A stretch of DNA of 64,000 bases, taken from Lithospermum erythrorhizon. Taxonomy: Eukaryota > Streptophyta > Magnoliopsida > Boraginales > Boraginaceae. Made by a program: the position numbers and the translations under genes. Shown here in pieces: positions 35,301 through 47,094 of the stretch (positions are counted from its first letter, which is position 1; each line of letters starts with the position of its first letter). Under the pieces are notes generated by a model. That model was not told where the DNA came from and ran no database searches. It saw only the letters and a list, made by a program, of their open reading frames with translations. Where the stretch lies: contig JADFUC010001610.1 of assembly GCA_019722365.1 (NCBI GenBank), positions 744,001 to 808,000 of the forward strand. The letters run 5' to 3'.

Positions 35301-38287
35301 ATCAGGTGAATTCGTAATGGTCTTTCAACACTTCCATAAGCTGAAATGTCTTATATTGGATTAAATGGTAATGCCATCTCTGTTCACGAGATAGAAAGCT
35401 ATTTTAACCATATATGTGGGTTGGAGAGGTAGAGGGCGCTGAGGTGAGCTCTACTCAATAATGCAGTTGATTCTCCTTAGGTCAAGCTTACACTAACTGC
35501 CAAAAGCAAGCTTAACTGTACATACTCAATGGGTTCACTTAACAGAAGGAGTAATATTCATTACTCTCTCAAAGGATACATAATAATCCAGAGTGGGCAG
35601 GAACGGTAATAACTAGAACTGATACTCAAAGATCTATTGGCATATTTCATTGTCTATAATACATACTGGTCAAATAACAAAGGCGTTAGCACTCTTCTTG
35701 CCGATTGCAGCTCATTATCCTTCTCAGCCATCAAGAGCCTACCACTACACCACAGGGTTTACTAATAACTTAGACCATGCATTAACTTCCCTTCAACACA
35801 CAGCAAGCAATATGATCAATTAATGACTCTTGGTAACACAGCCAATGATGCTTAAGTATGAGAATCATGTATTTGAGTCTTCACCATGTTCACCTAAGCA
35901 TAGTCCAGAAATGACACAGATTCTGAAGTAACAGTAGTCAAGTATTAAGCTAGTGAAAGTCCCACAAGTGTTCACCATAGTAAGTTGAGAGTTTTACCTA
36001 GGGCTGTAAAACACATTATAAGTGCTCTTGCATGATATGGCATTTGCCACAGGAGCAAGAATATTAGGATAAGAATGCTGATTTTTTATAACTGAATCAG
36101 GCAGCCCATTTCTAGGTCGAGAAGCTCGTCTGATTCCTAGTCTTAGTTCTCCTCCGTCTTCCCTGCATATAGTTATGATAACTCAATAAGCCTTACACTA
36201 GCAGATATCATGTGATTATAGGTTATTATTTTACACTAGTAATTGATTTTTCTTCAGTTTATTTGTTATTGTTTTACTATATGTAGTAGTGTTTATTTCA
36301 CATTTTGTTATTCTATAGGCATCTATGAATAACTCTACTTACACATGTTATCTGTATTTCTCATTTCTTTAATCTATTTTTAAGTTCAACAGATTGGTTG
36401 TGCATCTCTTTTTGAGCAATCCACTACTCCGTATAATATTGTAGTATAGGACCTCCAGATTTAGACAATCATGTAATACCTTAAAAAGAGAACGGCATCC
36501 CCTGAGACGAGATTCTTTTGACTAACAAAAATACTCCACCCAGTAGTGAGCAAGTGCCGCCTTGGCTGGCCTGCAATTTAAACATCCAATTAAAAAGCCA
36601 TTTCAGAATGAAATAAATATATATTCCATGCATACCTCTATAAATGTGGCGAAATTTCCATTCCACCCCGTGGAGATCTTTAGCAATTAACTCTTGTGAT
36701 GGTCTTTGCTCTTTATAGTCCTACTCATAGATGGCAACGAATTAATATGGAAATTATAACATGGAAACTTGGCAAGTATAGTGGATGTTCAGAATGAACT
36801 ACGGAACAATGTTCAATTAAGACAATGAGAAAACTTAATTGTCCAGAATTACAGGCTGAAACAGAGAGATACCAGAGGTGGGAAACAATCTTCGGCAGCT
36901 CTTCGAGGAACTGAAAATCCTCCATGAGTGCTTGTGTCAGAAGCAGTAAGGGTTTTGCAGAACATGTGGGAAGTTGCTTTTAAAGGAGTAACACCATTTC
37001 TCTCCTCATCCATCTTAAACTCCTTACTGTCATTACCATCTAAATTCATTTCAACCTGCATAACAAATACTTTGGACTCATAAACTCTTGTAACAGAGTA
37101 TAACAAATTAAACATTTTTGACATCACAAATTTTCTTCAAGGAACTAAAATAACTATATCAAAAGGACTCCAAATCAACATGTAAGCTTAAAAAGGAAAA
37201 CCAAAAACCGAATTTCAACAAAATTGAGGAGAAGATACAAGGATAGTGGACACAAAAATAATCTCTTTATTCAAGCTCAAAATAGTAACAAGCAAAGGTT
37301 TAACTTGCAGATCAGCTTTAAAGTTACATGACAAACACTTTTGATTGATAAATATAAAGTATACAAAACAACACTTCACATAGAAACTCAAAAATTACAA
37401 CAAATGCAAAATATGAAGCCTCAATCAAATTCCAACCATACCTCTGATAAAGGGAGTAGAGTCAGCTGTGTGTAGACCTCATCATTTTCCTTATTAGCCT
37501 ATTTCAAGACAACAATTTTAAGTTCAGCTCATCAGAAATTCACAACTAGTACCAAGAAAGTAGATAAATTCAGCTCAAAATGCCACTTTTATCCTTAAAA
37601 AGAAGTAAAGAACTAACAACTTAGATAATCATCAGCCTTAGCCTAATATTACTTGTAATTACGAGGTCCGAGATTGCAGATTCGAGTCCTTATTACAATT
37701 ACAATAACCAAAAAAAGAACTAAGAACTTAGATGATGGGATATTACTTGTCATAACGAGTCCTGTATTCGAGTACTTATTACAATTACAATATCCAAAAC
37801 AAGAACTAAGAACTTAGATAATAGAATATTACTCGCAATCACGAATCACGAGGTCCCGATGGAGTGCATACAATAACAATAACCAATTTTTTATCAACAA
37901 AACAAAAAAAAAGAAGTAACAACTTACATGTAACTGAATATCCACAACTTTGCAAAAGATCTGAGGGGGGAGATTAAAAGTGGGAACATCAAGAGGAGCA
38001 TAAGGGGAAACAGAGGCAGCTTGTTCCAAGTGACCTTGAGGAAAATACACAACCACATTCCCTTTTCTTGGCAAAGTTGTTAATGGTCCAGCACAAGCAT
38101 GCCACAGCTCCTTAAAAATTGATGAAGATTCAGTTGCAGATGAACCATTTGAAGAACATGATGAATTTGAAGAAATTGATAATAAAGAGCAACAAACACA
38201 AACACCATTTTTGTTGCATTTTTCATTACTACAACATCCTCCATTTTTCTCCACCTCATTCAATGCATGGTTCAGATCAATTTCCAT
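32394..38287 (-). CDS. ARF4: Auxin response factor 4
   Basis: Twelve coding exons on the minus strand: 37928-38287, 37442-37498, 36873-37055, 36636-36720, 36480-36570, 35998-36162, exon 7 (34545-34700 if the new acceptor is used), 34381-34456, 33770-33932, 32961-33685, 32665-32855 and 32394-32577. With that exon 7 the product has about 811 residues; the intact version of the exon would give 799. Domains in order are an N-terminal Ser-rich region; [19 protein letters not shown]; the B3 DNA-binding domain (about 168-270, [20 protein letters not shown]); the ARF auxiliary domain (about 293-395); a middle repression region with VLQGQEN and VLQGQEI and the VCKLFGFSL motif; and the C-terminal PB1 domain (about 688-775, [31 protein letters not shown]). 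ARF4 binds auxin-response elements in the nucleus, acts as a repressor, and works with ARF3 in leaf polarity and phase change. Two TAS3 ta-siRNA sites are present. Exon 7 has lost its usual acceptor and first codons (see findings), so function in this haplotype is uncertain. Confidence 0.93.
33414..33434 (-). promoter_or_regulatory. TAS3 tasiR-ARF target site B
   Basis: The plus strand reads ttcttgaccttgcaagacc plus two bases, which is the ta-siRNA-like sequence; the ARF4 transcript carries its complement. It encodes VLQGQEI. With the other site about 200 nt away it forms the paired arrangement known from ARF3/ARF4, where tasiR-ARF-loaded AGO1 silences the mRNA. Pairing appears nearly full over 19-20 bases. 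Confidence 0.9.
33618..33638 (-). promoter_or_regulatory. TAS3 tasiR-ARF target site A
   Basis: The plus strand reads ttcttgaccttgcaagacct plus one base; the transcript has the complement, encoding KVLQGQEN. This is the 5' site of the pair in the ARF4 mRNA. Identity between the two sites over the first 19 bases, against diverged flanks, supports selection for small-RNA pairing. Confidence 0.9.
33686..33769 (-). other. 84-nt intron of ARF4 with open frame
   Basis: The intron begins gtgaat and ends tttctctag on the minus strand. Its length is 84 nt, divisible by three, and it has no in-frame stop. Retention would insert 28 residues ([20 protein letters not shown] and more) between CSIPG and GGGSLLDF. 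Splicing is favoured because ARF4 relatives run directly from the proline-rich segment into the glycine-rich one. Confidence 0.75.
34495..34906 (-). repeat. ARF4 exon 7 region, duplicated and damaged
   Basis: This is the ARF4-locus partner of 25125-25562. Relative to that copy it lacks a 26-base block and one further base, net 27: the acceptor cag plus the codons for RGSHADFI. The block is flanked by ttg on both sides, fitting a microhomology deletion. The donor at 34544 (gtcagt) is intact. A C-to-T change on the plus strand at 34702 (ccag in the other copy, ctag here) creates ttttctag on the minus strand. Confidence 0.9.
37606..37886. repeat. Three tandem SINE-like units in ARF4 intron 1
   Basis: Three units of about 85-108 bp (37606-37713, 37714-37800, 37801-37886) share aagaactaagaacttaga, atattacttgt, a gattcgagt-type word, and ttattacaattacaatawcc. 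The gattcgagtcc word resembles a pol III B box and the tail resembles plant SINE 3' ends, so a tandem of SINE-derived units is likely. They lie within intron 1 (37499-37927), close to the donor side. Confidence 0.6.
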
Positions 38288-38800
38288 TAACCCTTTATTA
38301 AATTTCCCTTTTTTCCCTCAAATTTACCTTACAAGGCCAATAAAACAAAACCCACAAACCAAAAAGAAAAAAAAGATTACAAATACAAAAAGATAAGATT
38401 TTTTTTTTGTTTATATATCAAGTGGTTCTTGGAAGTTGGCTAAAAAAGAAGTTAAGTTATTTTAATAAAATTGCAATATTAGGAAAATTTTAAAGATACC
38501 ATCTTTACATTTAAAGCAAAAACATAATAAAAATGCAATATTTTTTTAATCTGCAACATAAATAATAAGGGCAAGTTGAACAAGTGAAGACATGTTTTTA
38601 AGGTTAATAAGCAAAGTGTGTGAGTGTGTGAGTAAATGGAAAAGGGTATGAAATAATAAGAAGAAAATGAAAGTATGATTCCTCCCCCATTTGCAGTTGT
38701 ATGATGGGGGAACAGAAACAGCAGACATAGACAATTGCTTAAGCAGCACAGAAACAAAAGGCAAAAAAGCACAATGTGCCAATGCCTTTTTCGACTTCTA
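38288..38800 (-). promoter_or_regulatory. ARF4 leader and proximal promoter
   Basis: Upstream of the ARF4 start on the minus strand. A TATA-like word (tatataaac on the minus strand, near 38410-38418) lies about 125 bp before the ATG. A purine/pyrimidine alternating patch (agtgtgtgagtgtgtgagt, 38615-38633) follows. No canonical auxin-response element was picked out with confidence. Confidence 0.4.
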
Positions 38801-40135
38801 CCTTATTTCTTTTCTTTTGGCTCAACTAATAATAAAATATATCTTCAACGTCGGCGTATTTCCCATTGGTAAGCCCAAATATAATGTCAATATAAATACC
38901 GTTTTAAATTGTAGTGTGGGTTCATCTACCGTTGGAAGTGAGCAGCTATATTGAAGTGGTTAAAAGCGAAAGTTAGCCCAATGATTGAGGCGCGTCCCCT
39001 TAGATTAAGCTGCATCTGGCGGGGGGCGCCGAGGCCAGTTAGTATGAAGCTATTTCGCTTGGCTTTTGCCAAAAATACTCCATATCCTAAAATTTTGTGA
39101 CCTCTTTTTTAAAATAACAACTTCAAAATCAGTTTCCATTTTGATTATTATGTGAGTGATAAATTGAAGGTAAATATTGTAATGTTACATGAATTCAAAT
39201 ACTCTTAAAACTTTGTGTAAAATTAAAATGACCTTAAAATTTGAAAAAGAGGAAGTGAAATGATTGTTTTACCCTTAATTGAAGATTATTTCAAACATTA
39301 TTAATCTGTTTGGATTGGGATGAATCTAAATGAATGTAGGTTAAGGTTTAAGTTCACCTCATTTTGATGTGCTATTTTTTATATTCAACTTGATTAATTG
39401 AGTCCCTTCATGTAGATTCATCTCATTTTCATTAATTCAAATCCGGAATAACTAGATGAATGTTATTTTTAGTTATCTTTCACCTTAATTCAACTTAGAA
39501 ATAAAATAATATGCAAACAACTATTTAAAATATAAATTCATTTCAATTGTCATCACTAAAGTTAATTTTTAAATTTTACCTCACATATTCAGACCATATA
39601 CTTATCAGTGGATGAGGGATAAAGTAGTCTTTCACTCCTACAAACACTATTTGGGTGAGTATAGCACTTCAGTTTTCTTTTTTGTGTATGTTTTTTTATG
39701 TGTAATGTCTTTTTAGTTTGTGAAAATGTGTGTGAGATAAAAGAAAGAGCCAATGCAAAACTGTGTTGAGTGGAGGGGACAGGTTAAAGACAGTACAGAA
39801 CCCACACTTCTAATCTTCACCTTACCCTTTCATTTGTTTTTGCTTTTATAGCTTTACAATTATCTTTACACTATTCATTTTGTTTTTTTTAAGCCAACAA
39901 CATATTTATTAGTATACAGTATATAATACAGTACTGAATACTCCAGTAAATGGACTTGAATTCAACAACACAATTTTAAAAAAGCCCTAATAATCTTAAG
40001 ATTCTGTATTGACAGAAATGTTTGATGAAATGCCTAAGGCTTTTAATAATTCCTCATGCTTAGAAACATATTTTATTGAGGTCAAAAAATAAAATTATCC
40101 TCGAGCCCACAGTAGTAGTTGAGTCAAAAGCGCAT
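38801..40135. other. Intergenic, nothing recognised
   Basis: AT-rich DNA without a gene. A short GC-rich island at 38975-39035 (gaggcgcgtccccttag, tctggcggggggcgccgagg) stands out but has no partner in the window and no RNA-gene hallmarks that I could confirm. Confidence 0.4.
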
Positions 40136-40641
40136 TGGGGTTAACTTTAGGCGATGAAGAGCAGCCCAGATTATACGTGAAGTGTATGATCGAGAATGGA
40201 ATTGAAGAATTATCGAAATGGAAGCTGTAGTTTGAGTAGGATTTGGGCGTATTTGTTAAATAGAATTGTTCTTTAGCATTAGGATCGTATTCGCAGTAGG
40301 ATTAAGAAACCAGAGAGTTTGTATCTATAAATAGGGTTGAATCGTATCAAGCAACAAATGCGAAAATTGATAGGTTAGATTACTAGAGTTAGTTTATTGT
40401 TTGAGTTGATTGATTGTATTGATTGAGTTTAATAAAGCTATTACAAGAGAAAGGTAAGTTCACGAATATAAACATCTGTAATTGATCTTTGCATTCTTCC
40501 GATTGTCAAAGATGTCAATTAGGAGTTAAATCGTAGTTACTAGTTATATTTGAAATTGAGAATTAGGGTTAGGCATCGAGTGGGGATTTTCGATTGAAAG
40601 CTTGAATAATTGAAATCTATTTGAGGTAGGAGGTGATTACA
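40136..40641 (+). repeat. 5' LTR of the 40-45 kb Copia element
   Basis: About 506 bp, starting tggggtta and ending gattaca. It shares long words with the 3' LTR (gtatgatcgagaatggaatt, ctataaatagggtt-like TATA region, gttgattgattgt, tatttgaaattgagaattag). Differences are mostly small indels and clustered substitutions. Confidence 0.88.
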
Positions 40642-43600
40642 GGACCTTGATAGGTTATATGTTAGAGACTTGCTGAACTGTTGAAGAGTTAGGAATTCGA
40701 CCTGTCTGAGATGTGTATGAATGGAGTGGTGGATAGAAGATGCACAGGTTATATAAAGAGATTATATAGATATAGGTGTGATCCATCGTGTTGATAGTGT
40801 TACTACTGGCATGGATCTTTGGAGGAAGTTCTGAGGCTTGTATGAGAGGAGCGATTGCTCATGAGTAAGGCAGTTAGGCAATTAGGCGGAGTGAGATATG
40901 CGGATGGAGCCTGCCATTTGAGCATCCTAAACGAGTAGAACACATATTTACACAACTAAGCTCCATGGGAATTGACCGGTGGAGGTGCGGGCGTGTGGAT
41001 TCTAGGTTCCTTTGCGATTCATGGAAAACTCTGTGTCCTGGATTCTGCTGATGGAACTTTATCACAAGGAAGCTTGAGATTTAATTCCATAAATGAATGA
41101 AGAGCTAAGAAGAGATAGTGTAAAATCGGTATGACATTGTCAAACAACAGTGAAACTTCTTATGTATGAAGGAAAGAAGTTTAGCAAGAGAAAAAATTAA
41201 ACAATTTAAACCTAAAGCTAAGGGTGTTGGCTTGAACAAAAAGAAAAAGAAGACACATGCCATTCACTTGAAGAACCTTGGAAATGTCGAGGTGTTGCGT
41301 TGAAAGATCAAGGCGGAAGAAAGGTCAAAGAAAGGCGAAAACAATGTTGCGGTGATTGTAGATCGGCAAAGTGATCTCGTTGTAGTTCTTTGGAGGGGTG
41401 GATGTATGCTATCTTTGCTGGAGAAGATTGGATTGTGAGCTCGGGGAGCTTCGCTTTTCGTATGGCGCCAAATAAGGACTTAACTTTCCAGCAGCTTATG
41501 AAGAAGGCAATTTGGAATTTCAAAGATGGGAAATCTTGCTTTTCAACCGTGAGCAATTGGAAGTGTGTTTTGTGGCGGCAATGGAAAGTTGATTGAATTG
41601 AAGGATGTCGGACACATTCTGACTTTAGGATGAGTCTTATCTTAAATGCAGTAGATGATGAAGGATATCATAACATGCTGGTAATGGACAATGGAATTCT
41701 GAAGGGATCAATAACGATTCTTTGAAGGGAATGAGGATGGTACAACTGTACAAAGCTAAACTCAAAAGTACAAAGTGTGAAATTAATGCGGTAGAAAGAT
41801 GTAGATGTTTGGCACAGCAGTTAGGCCGTATGAGTGCTAAAGGACTTGGTATTCTCTCATGAAAACAAGTCATTGCATGTTGATGATGCGAAATTGAAGG
41901 GCTGCGCTCATTTGATGGGAAAGCGGCAGGATCAAATTCAATAAAACTCACAAAGGAAGGCTGCGATTACAGAGCTTATGTACTCGGATAATGCGTGGGC
42001 TATGAAAGTGAAGACAATGGGAGGTAGCTCTTATTTTGTCACATATATTGATGATCGCTCCTAGGAAGGTTTGGATCTTTGCATTAAAAACAAGAGATCA
42101 AGTGATAGAAACTTTACGTACCTTCATTGATTAGTTGAAGAAAGCGGCAAAGTACTTAAATGCATTAGAATGAGACAATGGTGGTGAGTACATTGGAAAA
42201 TTTGATAGATACTGTAAGTTTAAAGGAATTAGACATGTGATACATCACAAAAAGCTTTCCCGGCCTTGATGGTGTAGGCGAGAGAATGAATAGGACAATT
42301 GAGAAGATTAGATGTATGTTATCACATGCTAGTCTTCGAACATACAGGGTGAAGCATTAGTAGCGGCAAATTGATTATAAACTTGTCACCCTAACGCGGC
42401 AGCACTAAATGGAGCCTTTGAGAGGCGTAGTGCAGGAAAGGATGTGTATAAACACTTAAGAACATTTTGGTTGCATAGCATATCGCATGTTCTAAAGATG
42501 AGAAGAACAAAGCTTGATTTCAAGTCACAAGTGTGTATTCTGAGCTTTGGTGATGAAAAGTTTGGCTATAAGTTGTATGATGCGACAAAAGATAAATTAA
42601 GTAGAATGTGATGTTGAAAGAAAATCCAAAGCGTAAAAGACCTAGATAAACACAGAAAATTTAGGTAATTACAATGATGATCTTGTTGGTAGCGGGATGA
42701 TATAGAAGAGATTGATCGCGATTATCTCGGACAAATGCGTTACACGAGGCCTATGATCAATAATGAAGACAATGATCACGCCTATGGCGGCGTTGATCGA
42801 CACGAAGAAAATGGAGAGATTGAGCAATCCTGGCTAACTGAGTGGTACAAACACAGTTGAAGATCAAACGCTCCGGGGAAGTTAGAATGTTCGAGTTAAA
42901 ACTAGTTCCTAGGTATTACTCCCCGATGAATATGTCTTACTTTCGGATGGGGGAGAACATTTTCTACTATCAAAAAGAAATTTATTGATAGTCTTGAAAA
43001 GGAAAATGGATGGCGACTATGGAAGAAGAGATGAACTCTCGAGACAAGAACATTACATTTATCTTTGGTGAAGAAACAAGATAACCCAATCTTGAAAAAC
43101 GGATGGATCTATAAGGCGAGATTGATCCAGGTACAAAAGTACCTAGATACAAAGAAGCTAGGCTGGTTTGTGAAGGTTGCACAAAGACAAGAATGAAGCT
43201 TTTTGAGGAGATATTCTCGTGTCAAGATGACTTAGTCGGACTAGTACTTGGATTGGGTATGACTTAGAAATTGAGCGGATGGATGTTAAAACGGCTTTCT
43301 CTCCTGGTGATCTTCAAGAGGACATATATATCTGACAACTGAGGGTTTTTGAAGTGGAAGGCAAGGAAAGCGCTTGTTTGTAAACTCTGAGAAAAAGCTT
43401 GTATGGACTCAAAGCAAGCACTGGCGATGTTACACTCAGAGTTTGAGTCTTTTATGGAAGCAAATGGTTAAAGAAAACTCTTGTTGATCCTTTGTGTTCT
43501 TAAAGACTCCACTAATGATAACCTTGTCTCGTCTTTCTTTATATGTAGATGGCGTACTTATCATGGGGAAGGATCGATCGAAAGATTGCTAGCCTAAAGA

Positions 43601-44531
43601 AGGAACTCGACAAAACTTTTTAGGATAGAAAGACTTAGGGCTATGAATCATATACAGGTTAGTCATCGAGGGATAGAAGCAAGGGAAAAAATACAGTTTA
43701 TGCCGAAAAGAAATGCATCTAATTACTTAAAGTTAAAATCATAAGACCAAATTACAAAAATTCAGTAAAGTTGTCAGAGTTAAAACTGCCTTGAATGAGT
43801 TCTAAAAAGTCACAGGCGAAAGATAGCATCAAAGTACATGGAAGGTCCGCACCATGACGGTAGGGAGCTTGATGTATCTGATGATACATGCCCAAGGCAG
43901 GACATTGCATTCGCGGTTAGTTTATGGCAGATTCTCTGTGGTAATCCGGGCAAGGAACATTGGGAATATGAAATGGATCTTAAGATACTTGAAGGCTAGC
44001 CTGAGTATTTGTTTGGAACCGGTGAGCTATACTAATAGTCCTCTGATTCGGACACTTCTTGAGTAGCGTTGATTTCTTAATCATTATCGGGTTACTTGAT
44101 AGTTCTTTGGAGGAAGCAGTCACGGCAAGCAAGTTAGAGGTCATTCTTATGTCTGCTTAGGCGGGGAATACATTGCTATTGCGGGAATGTGGAAAAAAGT
44201 TGCTGAAGAACTATTCAAGGAATTGAGAATGGCAAAGAACGAGTTCGCCGTCTTGTGCGACTGAAGTCTTGATAAACTTGAGTAAGAATTCTACTCTCAC
44301 GCTCGAAGATCCAAACACATGAAGATCAGTACCGTTGGATCAGGGAGATATTGGAGTCAAGCAATTGGCTATCGACAAAATACGCACCGAGAATGGTTCG
44401 ATAATAACTACATGAGTCTTTGAGTAGTAGCTGTGGCTGCTGTATAATGTGAGGCGACAAGTCTTGACATGACAACGACATTAAAGCAATCTTAATGTTC
44501 TCGCCTTCGTATCTTTAGAAAGGGGAGGTGG

Positions 44532-45028
44532 TGGGGTTAGCAGGCGATGAAGAACAACCTGAAATGCATGCGTAAGTGTATGATCGAGAATGGAATTCGA
44601 AGAATTCTACTCGAAAGACTAGGAAACATAGTTTGGGTAGAATTTGGACATATTTGTTAGATAGAATTGTTGCTAGCATTAGGATCCTGATACAGTAGGA
44701 TTGAACAAGTTTGTATCACATAAATAGGGTTCGCAATCGTGTAATTTCTTCATCACGAAAATTGATAGTTAGATTCTTTAGAGAGTTAGTTTATTGTTTT
44801 GAGTTGATTGATTGTAATCAGTTGAGTTTAATAAAACATTACAGAGGGAAAGGTGATTCTGAATTGCCAACATCTGAGTGATCTTGCATTATTTCGGTGT
44901 CAGTGTCAAATTAGGGTTAAATCATGAATTCTGAATTATATTTGAAATTGAGAATTAGGGTTCTTAAACATCAAATTAGAGATTTGATTAAACTTGAATA
45001 ATTGAAATCTCTTGAATTAGGAATTACA
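44532..45028 (+). repeat. 3' LTR of the 40-45 kb Copia element
   Basis: About 497 bp, starting tggggtta and ending gaattaca, directly after the purine tract. Each LTR carries private changes at different places, so divergence is large for an element whose ends are still complete. Confidence 0.88.
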
Positions 45029-46545
45029 GGGCGCCCAAAAATAACAAAGCACTTCATGGAAATTGACTAATAGGGCCTTTGTCGACACTAAAATAAACTT
45101 GGTAGGTAGAGGGTGGCACTAGTGCCATCATGGCATTCTTGTTAAAAGTAATATCGGCACTTTGCTCTCTCTATTCTTTATCTGCCATCTACATGGCCTC
45201 GCTTGTCGTCGGAGTAATACGTAGTGTAGCGTGGCATGACTTTTCGAATATATGGCCGGGCCTTTTTCCACTCACTTGCGATCGGCTGTGGCGGAACGGG
45301 ATATATCGAGACTTCACCGTGAGGCAATATCATTCATGCTTAATATAAATAGAAAGTCAAATAGTGAAGCCTTGGAAATTTAGTAGCTAACATCTCGTGA
45401 TCGGCGATTTCGAAAATTTGTCGCATCAAATTCGATAAAAATCTCGTGGTGATTCCCAACCTTGATTTGGTGCTATGAGCCGTGTAACCTTTAGCTCGGA
45501 CAAAAAATGCTACACTATTCATGTTTGAAACAAAACTGATCATATTTTGATTCGAAATGTAACTTAATTTTTAAAAAAAAATTAGAGAAGTATGGCAGGT
45601 TAAAAGTAAGGTAGCCTTCTGAAAAGAAATTAAAAATATATTATGTATCTCGATAAAGTAGAAGCAAAGGCGAATTCTTGTAAAAGTTTTAATTAAATTT
45701 ATTGGTAATCAGCAGAAATATAAGATTTAATAGCAGCTTATACGAGCTGTTATATCGGCTCGATTTTACATTAAGGAATCGATAATATATCAAACATAGA
45801 TTATAAAACTTGGAGCGAATCGGTTGTAATAAAAATCTTGCTTCAAACAAACCGCTAATCGAGCAAGAAAAATTATAGCTGAGTTATTTTATTTTATTTT
45901 TTTATTAAAGAATTCCTCCCATGTATATAGTAGTACGTATGTACTTCCTTTAGTATTTGTTCGTTAGTCTTCAATTTCTACGATGTCATCCAAGCTCCTC
46001 CATGTTCTTGATATAGTAGTGATTAATAATGTGTCTAAATTTACATACAAAGTGATTATAAGCTAGGAGTACTATTTACTAACATCATTTTATATTTCCA
46101 ATTGATTTTAGTTGTCAATGTGAAAATATAAAAAAATCGATGTATTTTTTGTATGTAAAAAGCTCTAGATATAGCTAGTACGATTAGTAAAAATATTATC
46201 CTTTAATAATTGATCTTTTTACTGTGGAGGTGTGGTCCTCCATTAACCTAGACAAAAAGAGAGTACCTATTGATGAATGCAAACAAAGTCAGCTTTTTAA
46301 TCTTTTCTTTTCCTTGTATCTTCCTATTTCTGTTTATTTTAACCCCACCACAATTAGATAATTATATAAATGGAACATTAATAGAACAACCCCTCTATCA
46401 TTACTTGAAGCACTATCTCCATGGTCACTGAATTCAATTAAGCTTCATTATCATACGTGACTTTTATGAAAATGAGCTCCTTAGTTAATACGTATGGTGT
46501 ACAACTGAAAATTCCACCGTACCATCATGTGGGCATACAATTTAA
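45029..46545. other. Intergenic, nothing recognised
   Basis: No recognisable protein or RNA gene. The 45110-45350 stretch has fairly GC-rich open frames on both strands but no family resemblance. The rest is AT-rich. Confidence 0.4.
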
Positions 46546-46786
46546 ATTTGAAGTTAATTATTAATTTGCCTGCTCATGCATTGACTTGTAGAGTTGTAGA
46601 TAGATAGTATAGTATACTTCTACTCTTATTATTCTGATAAAAATCTGATGTTTAAGTATTACTATATTTGAAGTTATTATTAATTTGCCTGCTCATCCAT
46701 TGACTTGTAGAGTTGTAGATAGATAGTATATTATACTTCCACTTTTATTATTCTAATAAAAATATGATGTTTCAAAGTATTCTTAT
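46546..46786. repeat. Tandem duplication, two ~120-bp units
   Basis: Units 46546-46665 and 46666-46786 both run from atttgaagtta through ttgacttgtagagttgtaga to aatatgatgttt-like ends, with only a few differences. This is a recent head-to-tail duplication in non-coding DNA. Confidence 0.85.
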
Positions 46787-47094
46787 CTTCCATTAACATT
46801 AAAATTACTTCAAATTAAAATAATATAAAAGTAAATAGACGAAAGATTTTATACGGTTGGTAGAGCTTGGAGTGGAAGTAATGGCAGTGTGTAGGTAGGC
46901 TAGCAATGTTCGGCTATATGTGTAAAGGCAGCGCAGTGTAATCTGTGTCAGCCAGGAAAAGAGCCATGGCTCTTGGAGCTTATTTCTGATATTCTTTGAT
47001 AAGAAATGACTTTAATTAACTTACCGACAACCTTGTATAATCAAAACGGCCCAGATCTTTATAAAAGCCCAAGTAAAGCTATCAATTTATACTC

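Larger units (their letters stand above)
40136..45028 (+). mobile_element. Ty1/Copia LTR retrotransposon, decayed
   Basis: Two LTRs in direct orientation (40136-40641 and 44532-45028) bracket about 3.9 kb. A purine tract (aaaggggaggtgg) lies directly before the 3' LTR. The plus strand shows the Copia order in broken frames: a basic gag end near 41180-41240; integrase zinc-finger and core fragments at 41750-42330 (GRMSAKGLGILS, MGGSSYFVTYIDD, ALNGAFERR); reverse-transcriptase fragments at 43000-43600 (KWMATMEEEM, RMDVKTAF, LSLYVDGVLIMGKD); and a clean stretch at 43854-44066 (VGSLMYLMIHAQGR, MKWILRYLKAS). Many stops and frameshifts make it non-autonomous now. The family looks Tork/Tnt1-like. 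No clear 5-bp target-site duplication was seen. Confidence 0.88.

Noticed and set aside
38960..39070. tRNA or SINE in the GC-rich island upstream of ARF4
   Set aside because: No A box/B box pair, no cloverleaf that I could fold by eye and no terminator run.
43854..44066. A short independent gene
   Set aside because: It is a clean piece of the Copia reverse transcriptase/RNase H region between the two LTRs.
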